Assembly: GCA_016946835.1 (NCBI GenBank)
Contig: JACVTC010000051.1
Location: 41,001 to 105,000, forward strand
Direction: 5' to 3'
Length of the DNA stretch: 64,000 nucleotides
From: Neocallimastix lanati (nom. inval.)
Lineage: Eukaryota > Neocallimastigomycota > Neocallimastigomycetes > Neocallimastigales > Neocallimastigaceae
Shown piece by piece: positions 38,439 through 50,841 of this stretch. Position 1 is the first letter of the stretch, and each line of letters starts with the position of its first letter. A model generated the notes under the pieces. That model ran no database searches and was not told where the DNA came from. It was given only the letters and a program-made list of their open reading frames with translations. The position numbers and the translations under genes were made by a program.

Positions 38439-41400
38439 CTAGTTTTTTTGGTTAAGAATAAACATAGAATGACGATTAAAAAGTTGTCGTTTTCTACGTT
38501 CAGCTTCTGGAATAACATGTTTTGGAATTTTTTCATCTTCATTTTCATCATCATCATCATCATCATCCTCTTTTTCTTGAGGAGAGAATTCACTATAACT
38601 AAAAGCAAATCCTGTATTAGAAAATTCAGCTTTTGTTTTTGTATCAAAGATAGACATTCCTTTATATAAGGCATATCTATTTGAAAATGCTGGAGCAGAT
38701 TTTGCTTTCTTTAATGGTATAATATCACGATCATTAGAATTAGAAGATTTTCGAGAAATATTGGTTAGACCAACAGTAGGTTCATTATGATTCTCTATCA
38801 TCACAGAATTCTCAACTGGAGGATAATTTATATTGAAATGTTCCATTTCCTTAACAATAATTAAGTCTGATGGACAGAATAAAGACTTCGCGAATCGAAT
38901 TATTATATAGGGTAACACACATAACATGACAGCAATTAATAAACCAAACCAAAATGAAGGTAGTTTAAATAGGCAATAGAGATCAGGGGTTTCAGAGTCG
39001 AAGCCTTTGGCTACCGGGATGTAAAGGAAGAAACTAATTATTTCAATAACAATAATAGTAGTACCAAGGATATCCCAGGAATGCATGTACATTAAAGCTG
39101 TAATATTTGCAACCACAATACCATAACAAGCAATAATGTTACCAATTAACTTTTTATCATCATCATAACCGATAGGAAGGGCACCTTTTAGAGTCATACA
39201 GAATGGAATAATGAAACTGATAATAGAAAGATAGACGGCATTCAATACAAAAAGTAAGAAACGTTTACCAGTAAAAAGGGTTTGCTTCTCTTTCGTTGAA
39301 GCATAGATTTGTGGAATTTTTAAAGCCGTTTTAGCCTTAACATCTTGATCTAATATTCCGATTACGCACACTGGAAGTACGGTAAATATAAGATTATAGT
39401 ACATCCAAAGTGGGTAATCAAATATCATGGTGGCAGAAAAACCATTGACGATTTGGAAATAGAACATAATAAAGGTCCAAACCATATTTTTAAAGAAAAA
39501 GTTTAATACACAATTAGCAATACGAAGATACGACCAACGACCATGAACCAATAATAATTTCTTTAAGAATCTAAATTGACCAATAACATAATCACTAGAC
39601 ATAGCTGCTTGCATACCTTCTTCACCGGCAATACCAACACCAACATTTGCTTCTTGAATCATACTGACATCATTAGCACCATCACCAATACTAAGACACA
39701 TGGCCTTTAAATTACTCTTAATTAGTTTTACAACTTCAGCTTTCTGCTTTGGTGCCACACGACAACATATCACGGCATCACATTTAATACCAATGTTCAG
39801 GAATATCGATTTATATTTTTCATTATCAAATGTACTTCGAAGAGCTAAGCCTTCAATAATCATACCAAAACTACCTTCTTTTAATATTTGATTCATAGCA
39901 GTCAATAACTGTTCTTCAATCTCCTTTGGATTATCAGAACTACGAATCATTAATAAACGCATATTCTTTTTCAAGAGATTGCAGGCATAACCAATATTGA
40001 CAGCAGTTTCGAATTTATCTCCTGTTAATACCCAAACCTTAATACCAGCAGCTAATAAGGTATCAATACAATCAGGTACACCATCTTGAAGACGATCTTC
40101 AATGGCAGTAGCACCAATTAAAGTAAAATCTTTTTCAATAATTTCCGCAACTTTACTCATTTTCTCCTCACGATCTGTCATAGCCTTAGAGGCTTCTATA
40201 TATTGTTCATTCCAGATATGATACTCTTCCTGAGAAATATTACGGTAGGCAATACAAAGAGTACGTAAACCTTCATTGGCAAAATCTTCTAAATGATTAA
40301 GGGTAACTTTGGAAATATCATCTTTTTCCATTAAACGTTCATAAATAATATTATCAGCCCCTTTACAAAAAAGAATTATATCATCGTTACGAGTATCTTT
40401 TACGATTATTGACATTCTCTTTCTAGTACTGTTAAATTCAATGATGTTTAAAATTTGATAGACCATTTCTTCACCTTGAATGTTTAAATAGATTTGATTG
40501 GTATCACGACCAGTAAAAATAAAACCTAAGTCTTTAGCTGTATTTACTAAGGACAGTTCATCTGGAGATTCAGCGCCATATACAAAATTGCTAGGATCCT
40601 TTGACTTTGGCGATAAGACAGTATGACAAATAGCAATATGAGTGAAAAATTGTTTAATTCTTTCAGATTGATCATTATTTCGTTCTAAATCCTCGAAAAG
40701 CGTATCATCAATGAATGGAAGTCCCATTTTTGTATTTAAATAAGGATTATTGTAAACTTTTTTCATTTGTTCTCTCATTTTGGTTTCAATTTCGACTTCC
40801 TTGGCATGAACAACTTCGATATCTTTACCTTGTAAAGAAACGTCGGTTCCTTTAATACCATAGACTTTACCATTAATACTGCAACGACGAAACTCCATTT
40901 TATTTTGAGTTAATGTACCTGTTTTATCAGAAAAAATATATTCTATTTGACCTAAATCATCAGAAATAGTCCATGTTTTAACGAGACAAGCTTCATCATG
41001 AGGTTCATAATACATATCTTCATCGCCTGATATCCAAAATGTATGAATCATTTTTATTATTTCAATAGTAACATATAATGAAATTGGAATGATAGTTTGT
41101 AATAGAATAACAGCATTACCAAGTGCATAAACCATTGATTTTAAAGAAGAATTATTATAATTGATCCATGGAACATTACGTTCCTGCCAATTATTAAAGA
41201 CGAAATAATGAACTATCGAGGTAATTATAGATAATGCAAAAAGAATAACAAAATTAAAGACTACTTGAGGATTCATTGTTTTTTCAATTTTACTTCTTTT
41301 GGAAGGAGTTTTACCGGAACCTAAAATAACCTTTGTATCACATCCTGTATAAATGACAACACCGATAACCCAATCCGTATTTCTTAAGATAGAGCCACGC

Positions 41401-43039
41401 AATAATATATTATTTACATTTAATGGAATAGATTTTTCTCCTTCTGGATAAATAATTTCTTCACCATTATTCTTTTGGGATTGTGGTTCCTTTGCTGGAA
41501 TAGTTAAAACTCCAGTAAAACGTTGTAATTCAGGAGTTGGTTTTCCAGCATCAATAAAGCCTTTGAATTGTTTAGCTTCATCAACTGAAGATATATAAGC
41601 TGTTTCTTCAGGACCTTTTCTAATCTTTAAACTAGTTTCACCATCTAAGCTTTTTGTTTCTATATAGCATATATTATCTTTCTCACATGTTGAAAGAACA
41701 ATCATATCGGCTGGAATCATTTCATTATTTCTAATACAAATAATATCACCAACTCTTACATACTTCCATAAAGTTTTACGCCATCCTTCATTGGTGCCAT
41801 TATCTAAAGGAATGGATTCTTTACCAATAATTGAAGCTATATTTAAAGCAGATGGTTTGGATTGTTTATAACGTTTCATTCTTCTTACTTTCGGTTGATA
41901 GTGTTTACGGAAATACCAATATATTGTTGAAAAAATATAATTCTTCCATGATAAATTCACAGATGGATAATTTAGATTATCCCAATTTTCAGGAATATAA
42001 GTAATTGAATTATTTAATTCAGTATCCATTTGATGACGTTTTAAATCTTCATAACCATCTTTTAATGCAGTCACAAGCATTACACCAGCCAATGGTATAA
42101 TAGCCCATATTGGATCCATTTCCTTTTTAATAAGATATTAACAAATACATTTTAAAAAATTAATTAATATTAAATATATATTTATATATATATAATCAAA
42201 ATAAGAAATAATTTTTATTATATAAAAATAATATATAATATTTAAAATATTTAATATTTATTAATTATAATTTTAAAGTTTTAAATTATCTTAATTTTGC
42301 ATTTTATTAATACCTGAAATACTGGTATAAATTGAAATATAATTAAAAAAATAAAGAATACTGATAAATATTAAAAAAAATATATATAATAAAGTTAATA
42401 TTATTATGTTTAACCTTTAAAATTATTTTAAAAAGGATTATTAATTTAAATAAATAAAATAATAATAAGAATAATGATAAGAAATAACGTTATATTGGAT
42501 TAAAAGCACTTTAAACTATAACTATTTTTAAGGTTTTTATTTTTAAAGTTTTTAAACTATTTTATGTATCAGTTATGTACTAATAAATTTTATTTCCTTT
42601 TTTTTTAAATTATATCAAGGAAAAATACATTGAATCCACATTAAATAATTCTGATGTATAAGCATGAAAAGTTTTCTTTAATTTTGTGTATAATTATTTT
42701 CTTAAAATTTACTTTAATTTATTACAATAAAAAATTAATGTTTATGTGAAAATTAAATTTTTGTATAACAAACAAGTTATTTCTTAATTTTATCATTATT
42801 ATCATAATCATTATTATTATATTATTATTCCATAATTAACAATTAAAACATTAATAATTACAATTAGCTACTCTTCTGCATTGTTCGTATAAATTTTTTG
42901 GTAAAAAGTTTATTAAAGTATATTTCGAAGTTTTTATCTTATTTTTTGGATATGAAAAAAGTTGTGCCCCGAATTTATCCACCATCGAAGGTGGAAGTTG
43001 AGTATTTACAAAAACTCTTCTTTCTACACCAACTGTCAT
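38439..43039 (-). CDS. P4-type ATPase, phospholipid flippase (Dnf-like)
   Basis: Three exons on the minus strand: 42862-43039, 42314-42360 and 38439-42122, with matched phases and a product of 1302 aa. The N terminus contains [20 protein letters not shown] and YEQCRRVAN, standard before TM1. The small middle exon encodes most of TM1. Catalytic features: actuator-domain DGET (about residue 235), PISL in TM4 (about 421-424, P4-specific), phosphorylation motif DKTGTLT (Asp about 474), KGAD in the nucleotide-binding domain and [10 protein letters not shown] near the hinge. [18 protein letters not shown] is typical of P4 enzymes. Such enzymes move aminophospholipids to the cytosolic leaflet with a Cdc50-type partner, which is not in this window. 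An acidic run (seven Asp, then ENEDE) lies near the C terminus. The ATG at 42119 is internal and should not be used as the start. Confidence 0.95.
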
Positions 43040-44396
43040 TTTTACTAATTATTTAATTTTATTAATACTTTAAAAAATGTTTAGTGATAGATTATTATAA
43101 TATATGATTTGTTGAATTAATTTTAAATTATTCCTTAAAAATTAAGAATTAAGAATTAAATAATTTATAATATATAAATTTTTTCTGGATATTAAATAAC
43201 ATTTAATGTGAATTTTGGAATATTTACTTATAAGGATTTTTATATATAAATACATAATATTTAATATAAAAAAATAATATATATAATAAATAAATAAATT
43301 AAAAAAAAAATAGTTAGTACTATTAAGTCTTATTTTAATATATTAAAGAATATAATACATATCAAAATTTAATTGTTCAAATATACATTATATTATATTC
43401 CATACATTATAAAAAAAATTAAAAAAAAAATATTATTTTTCATTAACTTTTTTACTATTTATTAAAATAATACTAATACTAATATATCTTAAATAAAATA
43501 TTTCATATTATTAACATTAAGAACTATTATTTTTAAAAACAATTAATATTTTTTTTCTTTATTTTTTTTTATGAACATACAAATAATTATTTTCCTTTAA
43601 ATATTTAAAAATTATGTATTAAGGTAGTATTTTAAATTTTTATTAATTAATTAAATATTTGCTCTAAATATTGAATAGTATAACTTTAATTTCAATTAAC
43701 TTTTCTATTGTTATATAATTGTAAAACTTGTTCAAAAAATATTAAACAGAAGAAAAAAAAAAAGCTTAAAAAATTTCTAAAACTATATTTATAATACAAA
43801 TACAAATTTTGAAATTAAAATATCAGTATAACATTTACTAAATTTTTTTTTTTTTTCTTTTTGTATATATATAAATTCTATTTTTAAGCAAAAGTATTTT
43901 TGATATTTTTTGATATTTATCGCTATCTTAATAATGTGTGTATAAATTTGATTATTTGTATTATCGAAATGTATTGAACATTAAAAAAGTAATGAATTCC
44001 ATTCTTTATATTATTTCATTACAATTCAAATTTTAAATAAATATATAAATATAAATATTAATATATAATTATATATAAAATATATTTTAAATAAAAAAAA
44101 AAATACTTTTTTAATATCTGAATATTACTAGTGCTTTTCTCTTATATTTATTTTATAAAGCATTAATAATTCCTTTTTATTCTTTTTAATATTAATAATA
44201 ACTGATTTTTAATATACAAAAATTAACTTTTTGTATATTATTAATATTTTGTAATTACTTTATAATAAAAATATGTTATTCTCTTATATAATACATTGAC
44301 TATTAATCAATAATAAATTTAGATTTATTTAGATATGAAATATTATATTAATCTATTCTATTCTATTCTATTATTATTTTTTCTTTTTTTAATTTT

Positions 44397-44440
<44 letters not shown>

Positions 44441-45815
44441 ACATACATACATACATATTAATAATTTTTTTAATATATTTAAAATAATTTATTAAATTTT
44501 TATGATTAAATTTACTAAATATTAAAATATATAATAAAATATAGTATATATAATCTAAAAAAAAAAAAAAATTTATTTTTATATATAATTATAAATACTT
44601 ATTTATTAAATAAAACACTATAATAAAATTATATTTTTTAATATATTTCTTAAATAAAATAATAAAATATAAAACCTTTTAAAAATTAACCATAAAATCA
44701 TTTTTCATTAATTGAACTCTATATCTATATACAAAACTTTCATTCTTATTAATTTATAATTAAATAATATTTATATAGATTATTATGCCTTTAAATTAAT
44801 ATAATTATATACTATATACTATATAATTTATTATATATTTCTCTTATTAATGATTATAGTATTTTTTCTAAATAATAATTATCATAAATATTGTATGAAT
44901 TATTACAAAAAAAAATATTACATGTGATAGTAGATGCCTTTTAATATTAAAATTAATAGTAATCAAATATAACAAATAATTTATGATCTCATTAATTCCT
45001 TTTTTTTTTATAAGATCATTCTATATATTGCAATAGTTTATTATTTCTAACAAAAAATTATTAATTATAAATTAAAAGAAAAAGGTTATAAAAATGTATT
45101 ATAAATACTAATACGTTAACTAAAAAAAGAAAAGAAAAAAAAGTATTAAAAAGTATTAAAAAGTATTAAAAGTAAATTATTATAGATATCATAGAGAGAC
45201 TCACTTTTTATTTCAGTTATTAACTTTCGTAAATAATTAATTTAAATTTTTAATTGTGATATATATATTTTTAAATATTTTATGCTTAATTTTTTTTTTA
45301 CATGATGATTGTTAACCTTTTGCATTATTCATAGTAACGATTTAGAAATAATAAATATATATTTTAATATAAAGCTGTTATTTATTTTTTAATAATACTA
45401 TTAATTGTGAAGAAATCAATTATATATTTTATTATAAAAATAGTAATTGTATAGTAGTAATATATCTAAACAGAACATGCACAAAAAAATATACATAATT
45501 CATTTTTTATTTATATATCTATATATCTATTTATCTATTTATTTATCTATTTATTTATCTATTTATTTAATTTAAAAAATTTATATAAAAACATTCATAT
45601 AATTATATAATTTTATTTTAATTTTAATTAAAAATTATTAAATGATATATGAAATTATATATTTTATATAATCATATTATTATATTATTATATATTCCTT
45701 AATAATATTAATTTCAATTTGTTTATATTTAATATTTATATTATTATAATAATTATACTTTAAATAAAAAATTAAACTTTAATTATTAATAAATTAGATT
45801 AAAAGTTTAAAGATA

Positions 45816-45849
<34 letters not shown>

Positions 45850-45960
45850 GAAATTAAATTTTTACTTTACTAAATGGAAAATTTTTAATCTATTTTTATT
45901 CTAATATATTAGAAATAATAAAAAAAAGATGGCTCTCAAATTATCTCATATATATTGAAA
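43040..45960. other. Gene-poor AT-rich stretch upstream of the flippase
   Basis: About 2.9 kb with no open frame of note on either strand. Features are poly(A) at about 44398-44435 followed by (ACAT)n, poly(T) at about 45820-45845, and (TCTATTTA)n at about 45520-45568. Confidence 0.75.
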
Positions 45961-45965
45961 TGTAT

Positions 45966-46216
45966 TTTTGTTTTTTATTTTTATTTTATTTTATTTTTTT
46001 ATTTTTTTTTTTTTATTTATTTAAGTTCTATTTTATTTAATTATTAAATTATTATTTTATTTTATACTAATTACATGTATTAGTTTTTTACTACATCAAT
46101 TACACAATAACTTCATATTAATATTATATGTATTAAGCCACATACATACATACATACATAGAGATTTAAATATATATAATATAAATTACTATACTATTTG
46201 AACTTTATTTTTAACA
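45966..46216 (-). repeat. 3' LTR of the copia element (251 bp)
   Basis: In element orientation it begins TGTTAAAAATAAAG and ends AAACAAAA, not the usual CA end; the end was set where the two LTRs stop matching and the target duplication begins. Confidence 0.93.
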
Positions 46217-46226
46217 CTCCTCCTAA
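46217..46226 (-). other. Polypurine tract
   Basis: In element orientation AGGAGGAG abuts the TGTT of the 3' LTR. It is the expected primer site for plus-strand DNA synthesis. Confidence 0.75.
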
Positions 46227-46239
46227 AGTTCAATTGTGA

Positions 46240-49200
46240 CTAACACTTCACCATAATAGAATCTCTAAATTTATTTAATAGATATGTATTAAGATACTTT
46301 GTAAAACCATCGGCTAGATTATCTTCAGACTTTATATATTTTAGTTTTATTTTATTTTCTTTAATAAGATCTCTTGTGTGGTGATATTTTATGTCTATGT
46401 GTCTAGATCTTGGGTTAATAGTTTCATTTTCGCAATTATAAATGGCAGCTTTATTATCTACATTTATTGTTATACAATTACAATTTAATTTTAATTCATT
46501 TAATACATTTTCATACCACAAGCAATGTCTAGCGCATTCATTTATTCCATAATATTCACTTTCGGCAGAAGATACAGATACACAGTGTTGTAATTTTGAA
46601 TACCATGAGGTAGGTCCTGAACCTATTTTAATTATATAACCCGTAGTAGATTTTCTAGACTCTACATCTCCTCCGTAATCTGCATCTACATAAACATTTA
46701 ATTTTAAGTTTCCTGAATACCTTAAACCATAATTAGGTTTTCCCTTGAGGTATCTAAATATTTTGATGACATTATACCAATCTTCATAATTTGGATCTTT
46801 GGCTTTTCTGGAAGCTTTATTCACAGGAAATAAGATATCCGGTCTAGTACATATCGCGAGATATAATAAACTACCTATAGCTTGTTGGTATTTCGTGATA
46901 TTGAATTTTCTTTTTCTTAATTCTTTATTTTCTTCTGGTATCATATTTGAAGATATTTTATACTTATCTATATCAAATTTTCTTAATATATTCTCTAGAT
47001 ATTTATGTTGTTGCAATAGATAGCCGTCCTTTTCTTTTATAAATTTAATGCCAATGATTGTATCCACAGGACCTATATCAGTTATGTTAAAATAATTTTT
47101 TAATAAATGTTTTGTTTTATATACTTCATGTTCATTACCTGTTAATAATATATCATCTACATAAACTGTAAGAAGACAAATAATTTTATTCCGATCATTC
47201 ATTTTAACGTAAATGCATGGTTCACTTCGAAGTCTATTAAAACCAATATTTATAAGTTTTTCATTTAAAGTCTCGTTCCACAAACGACCAGACTGTTTCA
47301 AACCGTACAAGGCTTTATTTAGTTTCCAATAGCCATTTTTATAATCTTCAGCACCTTCTGGAATTTCCATATAAACATCTTCGTTTAGTGTAGCGTTTAG
47401 GTAGGCTGATTTTATATCAATTTGATATATATTAAAGTTATTGGCTGATGCAATAGCAGTTGCTATTCTCAAAGAGTCCTGTTTCAATGTGGGCGAGAAC
47501 GTCTCATTATAATCAATGCCTTGTTTTTGTGTAAAACCTCTGGCTACCAGTCTTGCTTTTCTTTTATTTATACTATTGTCTGAATTATATTTGTATCTGA
47601 ACACCCACTTTGGTGTTATTATATTACTACCCTTGGGTACCCTATCAACTTTCTTATAAACTTTTAAGTTTTTCATGCTGTTTAATTCCTCCTTGACTGC
47701 TTGTAACCATTCATTTTTATCAATTTTATTGAATATATCAGGATAATTATAGGGTTCACACAGCTCCTCCTTTGTAGATAATAAAGAAAAATTATCTTCT
47801 ATTATATCCATTAAATCAAATGATTTTATTTTCTTTGATTCTGGTTTTAATTCAGAATCAAGTTTTCTCTTACCTTTCCGTTTAACGTTCTTGTCCTTTA
47901 AATTTGATGATTTTAATTTCTTTGATTCAGGTTTTGTTTCTGAATCAAGTTTTCTCTTTCCTTTACGTTTACTTGTTTTCTTATTATTTGTTTTATCTGG
48001 TGTTTCTTTATCATTATTAATATTTGATATTGTAGAATTATTTGATTTATTATTCATATCTAATTTATTTAATTCTTTATTTTCATTTGAATTTAATTCT
48101 TTATTTTCATTTGAATTTAATTCTTTGTTTACATTTGAATTTAATTCTTTGTTTACATTTGAATTTAATTCATTATTTATATTTGAATTTAATTCTTTGT
48201 TTACTTTTGAATTTAATTCTTTGTTTACATTTGAATTTAATTCTTTGTTTACATTTGAATTTAATTCATTTTTTATATTTGAATTTAATTCTTTGTTTAC
48301 TTTTGAATTTAATTCTTTGTTTACTTTTGAATTTAATTCTTTGCTTACATTTGAATTTAATTCATTTTTTATATTTGAATTTAATTCTTTGTTTACTTTT
48401 GAATTTAATTCTTTGTTTACATTTGAATTTAATTCTTTGCTTATATTAGAATTATTATTTATACGTTGGACATCGTTCATATTCGACTGACCATCATATA
48501 AATTATTAATTCTCATTTTTGTATTAAAATTATTTTTATATAAATTATTATTTGGAATATAATTATTTTTTACATAATTATTATCAATGGAACTTGAATT
48601 TCCATTCATAACGTTATCATTACAATTTGAATTATGTATGGATTGTTCCATTTTATCATTTTTATTGTTTATGTTGTTAATTAAATTATATTTACCTTGA
48701 GAATTATCTTCTGAATTTTTATTGTTTAAATTTCCTGAATTTGATGAATTTTGAGCATTATTTTCATAATTTATAATTTTATTAATATAATTATTATTTA
48801 AATTATTATCATTTAAATATAAATGACCCTTATATTCATTTAGAAAATTATTATAATTTTCATTTTGAATATAATTATTTTTATTTAAATAATTTAAATT
48901 AGGATTTATAAATCCAGCATTATAATTGTAAATGGCCGGATTTAAGTTTTCTGCAAAAGGTAAATTGCTACTTATATTACTATTTAAATTATTTAAAGGT
49001 AAAATATTATAATTATTATAATTTTTATATGGGTCAATTATATTGGTTGATTGGGGAAAATTTTTATTTGGATTAGGACTATAAGTAAAATTAATATTAT
49101 TATCATTTAAATAATTTTTATTAAAATTATATTTATTTAAATTATTATCATTTGGATAATTATTATTTATATTATTATTATTATTTAAATTATTATTTTC

Positions 49201-50841
49201 TAAATAATTATTATTTAAATTATTTAAGTTATCATTATTATTTATATTGTTATTATTTTTATTTTCTTCTCTATTTTCTGTTGTCTCTTTATTTTCATGT
49301 TCCTTATTTTTGTTATTATAGTCTTGGAGTAATACTGTATTTTTGTTATTTTCATCGTATTCTTCCATATTAACCTCAAAGTTATATATTTCTGGTCTTG
49401 TAGAAGGTGCGGAAATATTACCAGGGGTATCTTCGAAGAATTCAACTGTCCTTGAAAGGACTATTTTATTATTTGTAGTATCATATATTATGTAGGCTGT
49501 TGGATTTTTATCATCATATCCTAAAAATATTCCAGGAAGGGAGGTTCCGTTGAATTTTCGCCTAAATTGTTTTGGGATATAAAAGTAAACTTGGCAACCA
49601 AATACTCTAAACTTTTCATAATCGACCTTTTCTTGATATAATTCCTCAAAAGGCACTTTGTTGTTGTTACCATTATGTGGTAACCTATTATGAATGTAAT
49701 TTGCTGTCCTTACAGCATCTTCCCAATATTTATGATTTAGCTTACCGTCTTTGAGCATGGCGGTGGCGTTATAAATGAGGGTTTCTTGAAAACGTTCGGC
49801 TCTTCCGTTTTGCTGTGGGTTGTAAGGTATTGAAAATTGTTGTTCAATACCATTTTCTTCACAAAATTTCCTAAAGTTATTATTTGTAAACTCAGTACCA
49901 TTGTCGGTTCGTATATATTTAATATTTTTGTTGAAAATGTTGGTGACTTTCTTATACCATTTTCTGAAAATATTGAACACTTCGGCTTTTGAGTTCATAA
50001 AAAAGACCCATCCGTACCTGGTATAATCATCTAATATGCTTAAGAAATATTTATTTCCATATATGGAGCTATCTAGGGATGACACTGTATCCATATGTAT
50101 AAGTTCAAACGGCTCTTTTGACTTGTTTCTTGCTTTGTTATAAGGTTTATTTCTCATCTTGGACGCACATATTATACATTTATTTTGTATGTTTATATTA
50201 TTTAATTTTTCCTTAATGTTATCTATATAAAAGTGGCCAAGACGGCGGTGCCATAGCTCCATGTTTTCTGTGTTAAAAGCTTTTATAATATTGTCACATG
50301 TAATAGTCTTTTTGTTGTTGTCCCTATTATATTCTATTTTATTTTTGAAAGTCCATACTTTATATATTTTGGATTTATTAGATTTGGTAGTAAATATCCT
50401 TTTGCCTTCTTTGTTGTAAATGGTAACTAAATTTTTATTATTAAAATTGTAAAATATTGTTTTATAACCTTCTTCACTTAAGTTGTCTATTGACAACAAA
50501 CTTCTTTTGAATTTAGGAATATATAATACATTTCGTAATGTAATTTCATTATTGTTAATATAGCCTACGTACGTACCTTTGTACGTAGCAGTAACTGTAC
50601 CTCCGTCAGCGAATTGGATAATTTCTTCACACCTTATCTTATCTATTAAACTTGATAATGCATTTGTCATGTGATAGGTGGCTCCGGAGTCAATTGTCCA
50701 ACTGACTATATTACTTGGTAGCTTCGCTTTAGTTGACGGGGCAGTCACATAATAACTGAGGTTTTGTCTCGGCATGTTATTTTCTGCTTTAGTAGCGTCC
50801 ACGCCTCGGTCGAACGGAGTATGAGGATTGGATATCTTCAT
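46240..50841 (-). CDS. Copia pol polyprotein: protease, integrase, RT, RNase H
   Basis: One frame of 1533 codons. Aspartic protease DSGATYH (Asp51); integrase zinc finger His198, His203, Cys222, Cys225; integrase core Asp251 (HMDTVS), Asp313 (RTDNGTEF), Glu349 (NGRAERFQE), i.e. D-61-D-35-E. Then comes a very long low-complexity linker (about 500-1020) of Asn-rich sequence, an 8-residue tandem repeat and a duplicated Lys/Arg-rich block. RT follows with YVDDILLTG (about 1227) and RNase H from about 1390 (YVDADYGGDVESRKST, ADGFTK). All catalytic residues are present, so the enzyme looks competent. The frame is already open from 50862, and pol is +1 relative to gag with an overlap, so expression probably needs ribosomal frameshifting; the ATG at 50841 may not be a true start. 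Confidence 0.95.
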   Translation of the reverse strand: MKISNPHTPFDRGVDATKAENNMPRQNLSYYVTAPSTKAKLPSNIVSWTIDSGATYHMTNALSSLIDKIRCEEIIQFADGGTVTATYKGTYVGYINNNEITLRNVLYIPKFKRSLLSIDNLSEEGYKTIFYNFNNKNLVTIYNKEGKRIFTTKSNKSKIYKVWTFKNKIEYNRDNNKKTITCDNIIKAFNTENMELWHRRLGHFYIDNIKEKLNNINIQNKCIICASKMRNKPYNKARNKSKEPFELIHMDTVSSLDSSIYGNKYFLSILDDYTRYGWVFFMNSKAEVFNIFRKWYKKVTNIFNKNIKYIRTDNGTEFTNNNFRKFCEENGIEQQFSIPYNPQQNGRAERFQETLIYNATAMLKDGKLNHKYWEDAVRTANYIHNRLPHNGNNNKVPFEELYQEKVDYEKFRVFGCQVYFYIPKQFRRKFNGTSLPGIFLGYDDKNPTAYIIYDTTNNKIVLSRTVEFFEDTPGNISAPSTRPEIYNFEVNMEEYDENNKNTVLLQDYNNKNKEHENKETTENREENKNNNNINNNDNLNNLNNNYLENNNLNNNNNINNNYPNDNNLNKYNFNKNYLNDNNINFTYSPNPNKNFPQSTNIIDPYKNYNNYNILPLNNLNSNISSNLPFAENLNPAIYNYNAGFINPNLNYLNKNNYIQNENYNNFLNEYKGHLYLNDNNLNNNYINKIINYENNAQNSSNSGNLNNKNSEDNSQGKYNLINNINNKNDKMEQSIHNSNCNDNVMNGNSSSIDNNYVKNNYIPNNNLYKNNFNTKMRINNLYDGQSNMNDVQRINNNSNISKELNSNVNKELNSKVNKELNSNIKNELNSNVSKELNSKVNKELNSKVNKELNSNIKNELNSNVNKELNSNVNKELNSKVNKELNSNINNELNSNVNKELNSNVNKELNSNENKELNSNENKELNKLDMNNKSNNSTISNINNDKETPDKTNNKKTSKRKGKRKLDSETKPESKKLKSSNLKDKNVKRKGKRKLDSELKPESKKIKSFDLMDIIEDNFSLLSTKEELCEPYNYPDIFNKIDKNEWLQAVKEELNSMKNLKVYKKVDRVPKGSNIITPKWVFRYKYNSDNSINKRKARLVARGFTQKQGIDYNETFSPTLKQDSLRIATAIASANNFNIYQIDIKSAYLNATLNEDVYMEIPEGAEDYKNGYWKLNKALYGLKQSGRLWNETLNEKLINIGFNRLRSEPCIYVKMNDRNKIICLLTVYVDDILLTGNEHEVYKTKHLLKNYFNITDIGPVDTIIGIKFIKEKDGYLLQQHKYLENILRKFDIDKYKISSNMIPEENKELRKRKFNITKYQQAIGSLLYLAICTRPDILFPVNKASRKAKDPNYEDWYNVIKIFRYLKGKPNYGLRYSGNLKLNVYVDADYGGDVESRKSTTGYIIKIGSGPTSWYSKLQHCVSVSSAESEYYGINECARHCLWYENVLNELKLNCNCITINVDNKAAIYNCENETINPRSRHIDIKYHHTRDLIKENKIKLKYIKSEDNLADGFTKYLNTYLLNKFRDSIMVKC
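48060..48440 (-). repeat. 24-bp minisatellite in pol (8-residue repeats)
   Basis: About 15.5 copies in frame, consensus NKELNSNV with NV/KV/NI/NE variants. A four-unit order recurs (KV, NI after KN-type junctions), pointing to higher-order duplication. It lies in the integrase-RT linker. The long frames in the opposite strand are artefacts of this array. Confidence 0.95.

Noticed and set aside
48060..48440. CRISPR-like regular repeat
   Set aside because: The 24-bp units are contiguous with no spacers and lie in frame within pol of a eukaryotic retroelement.
47891..48490. Two long plus-strand frames of about 135-199 residues with phenylalanine/leucine repeats
   Set aside because: They are the opposite strand of the 24-bp repeat in pol; no start context or independent composition supports them.
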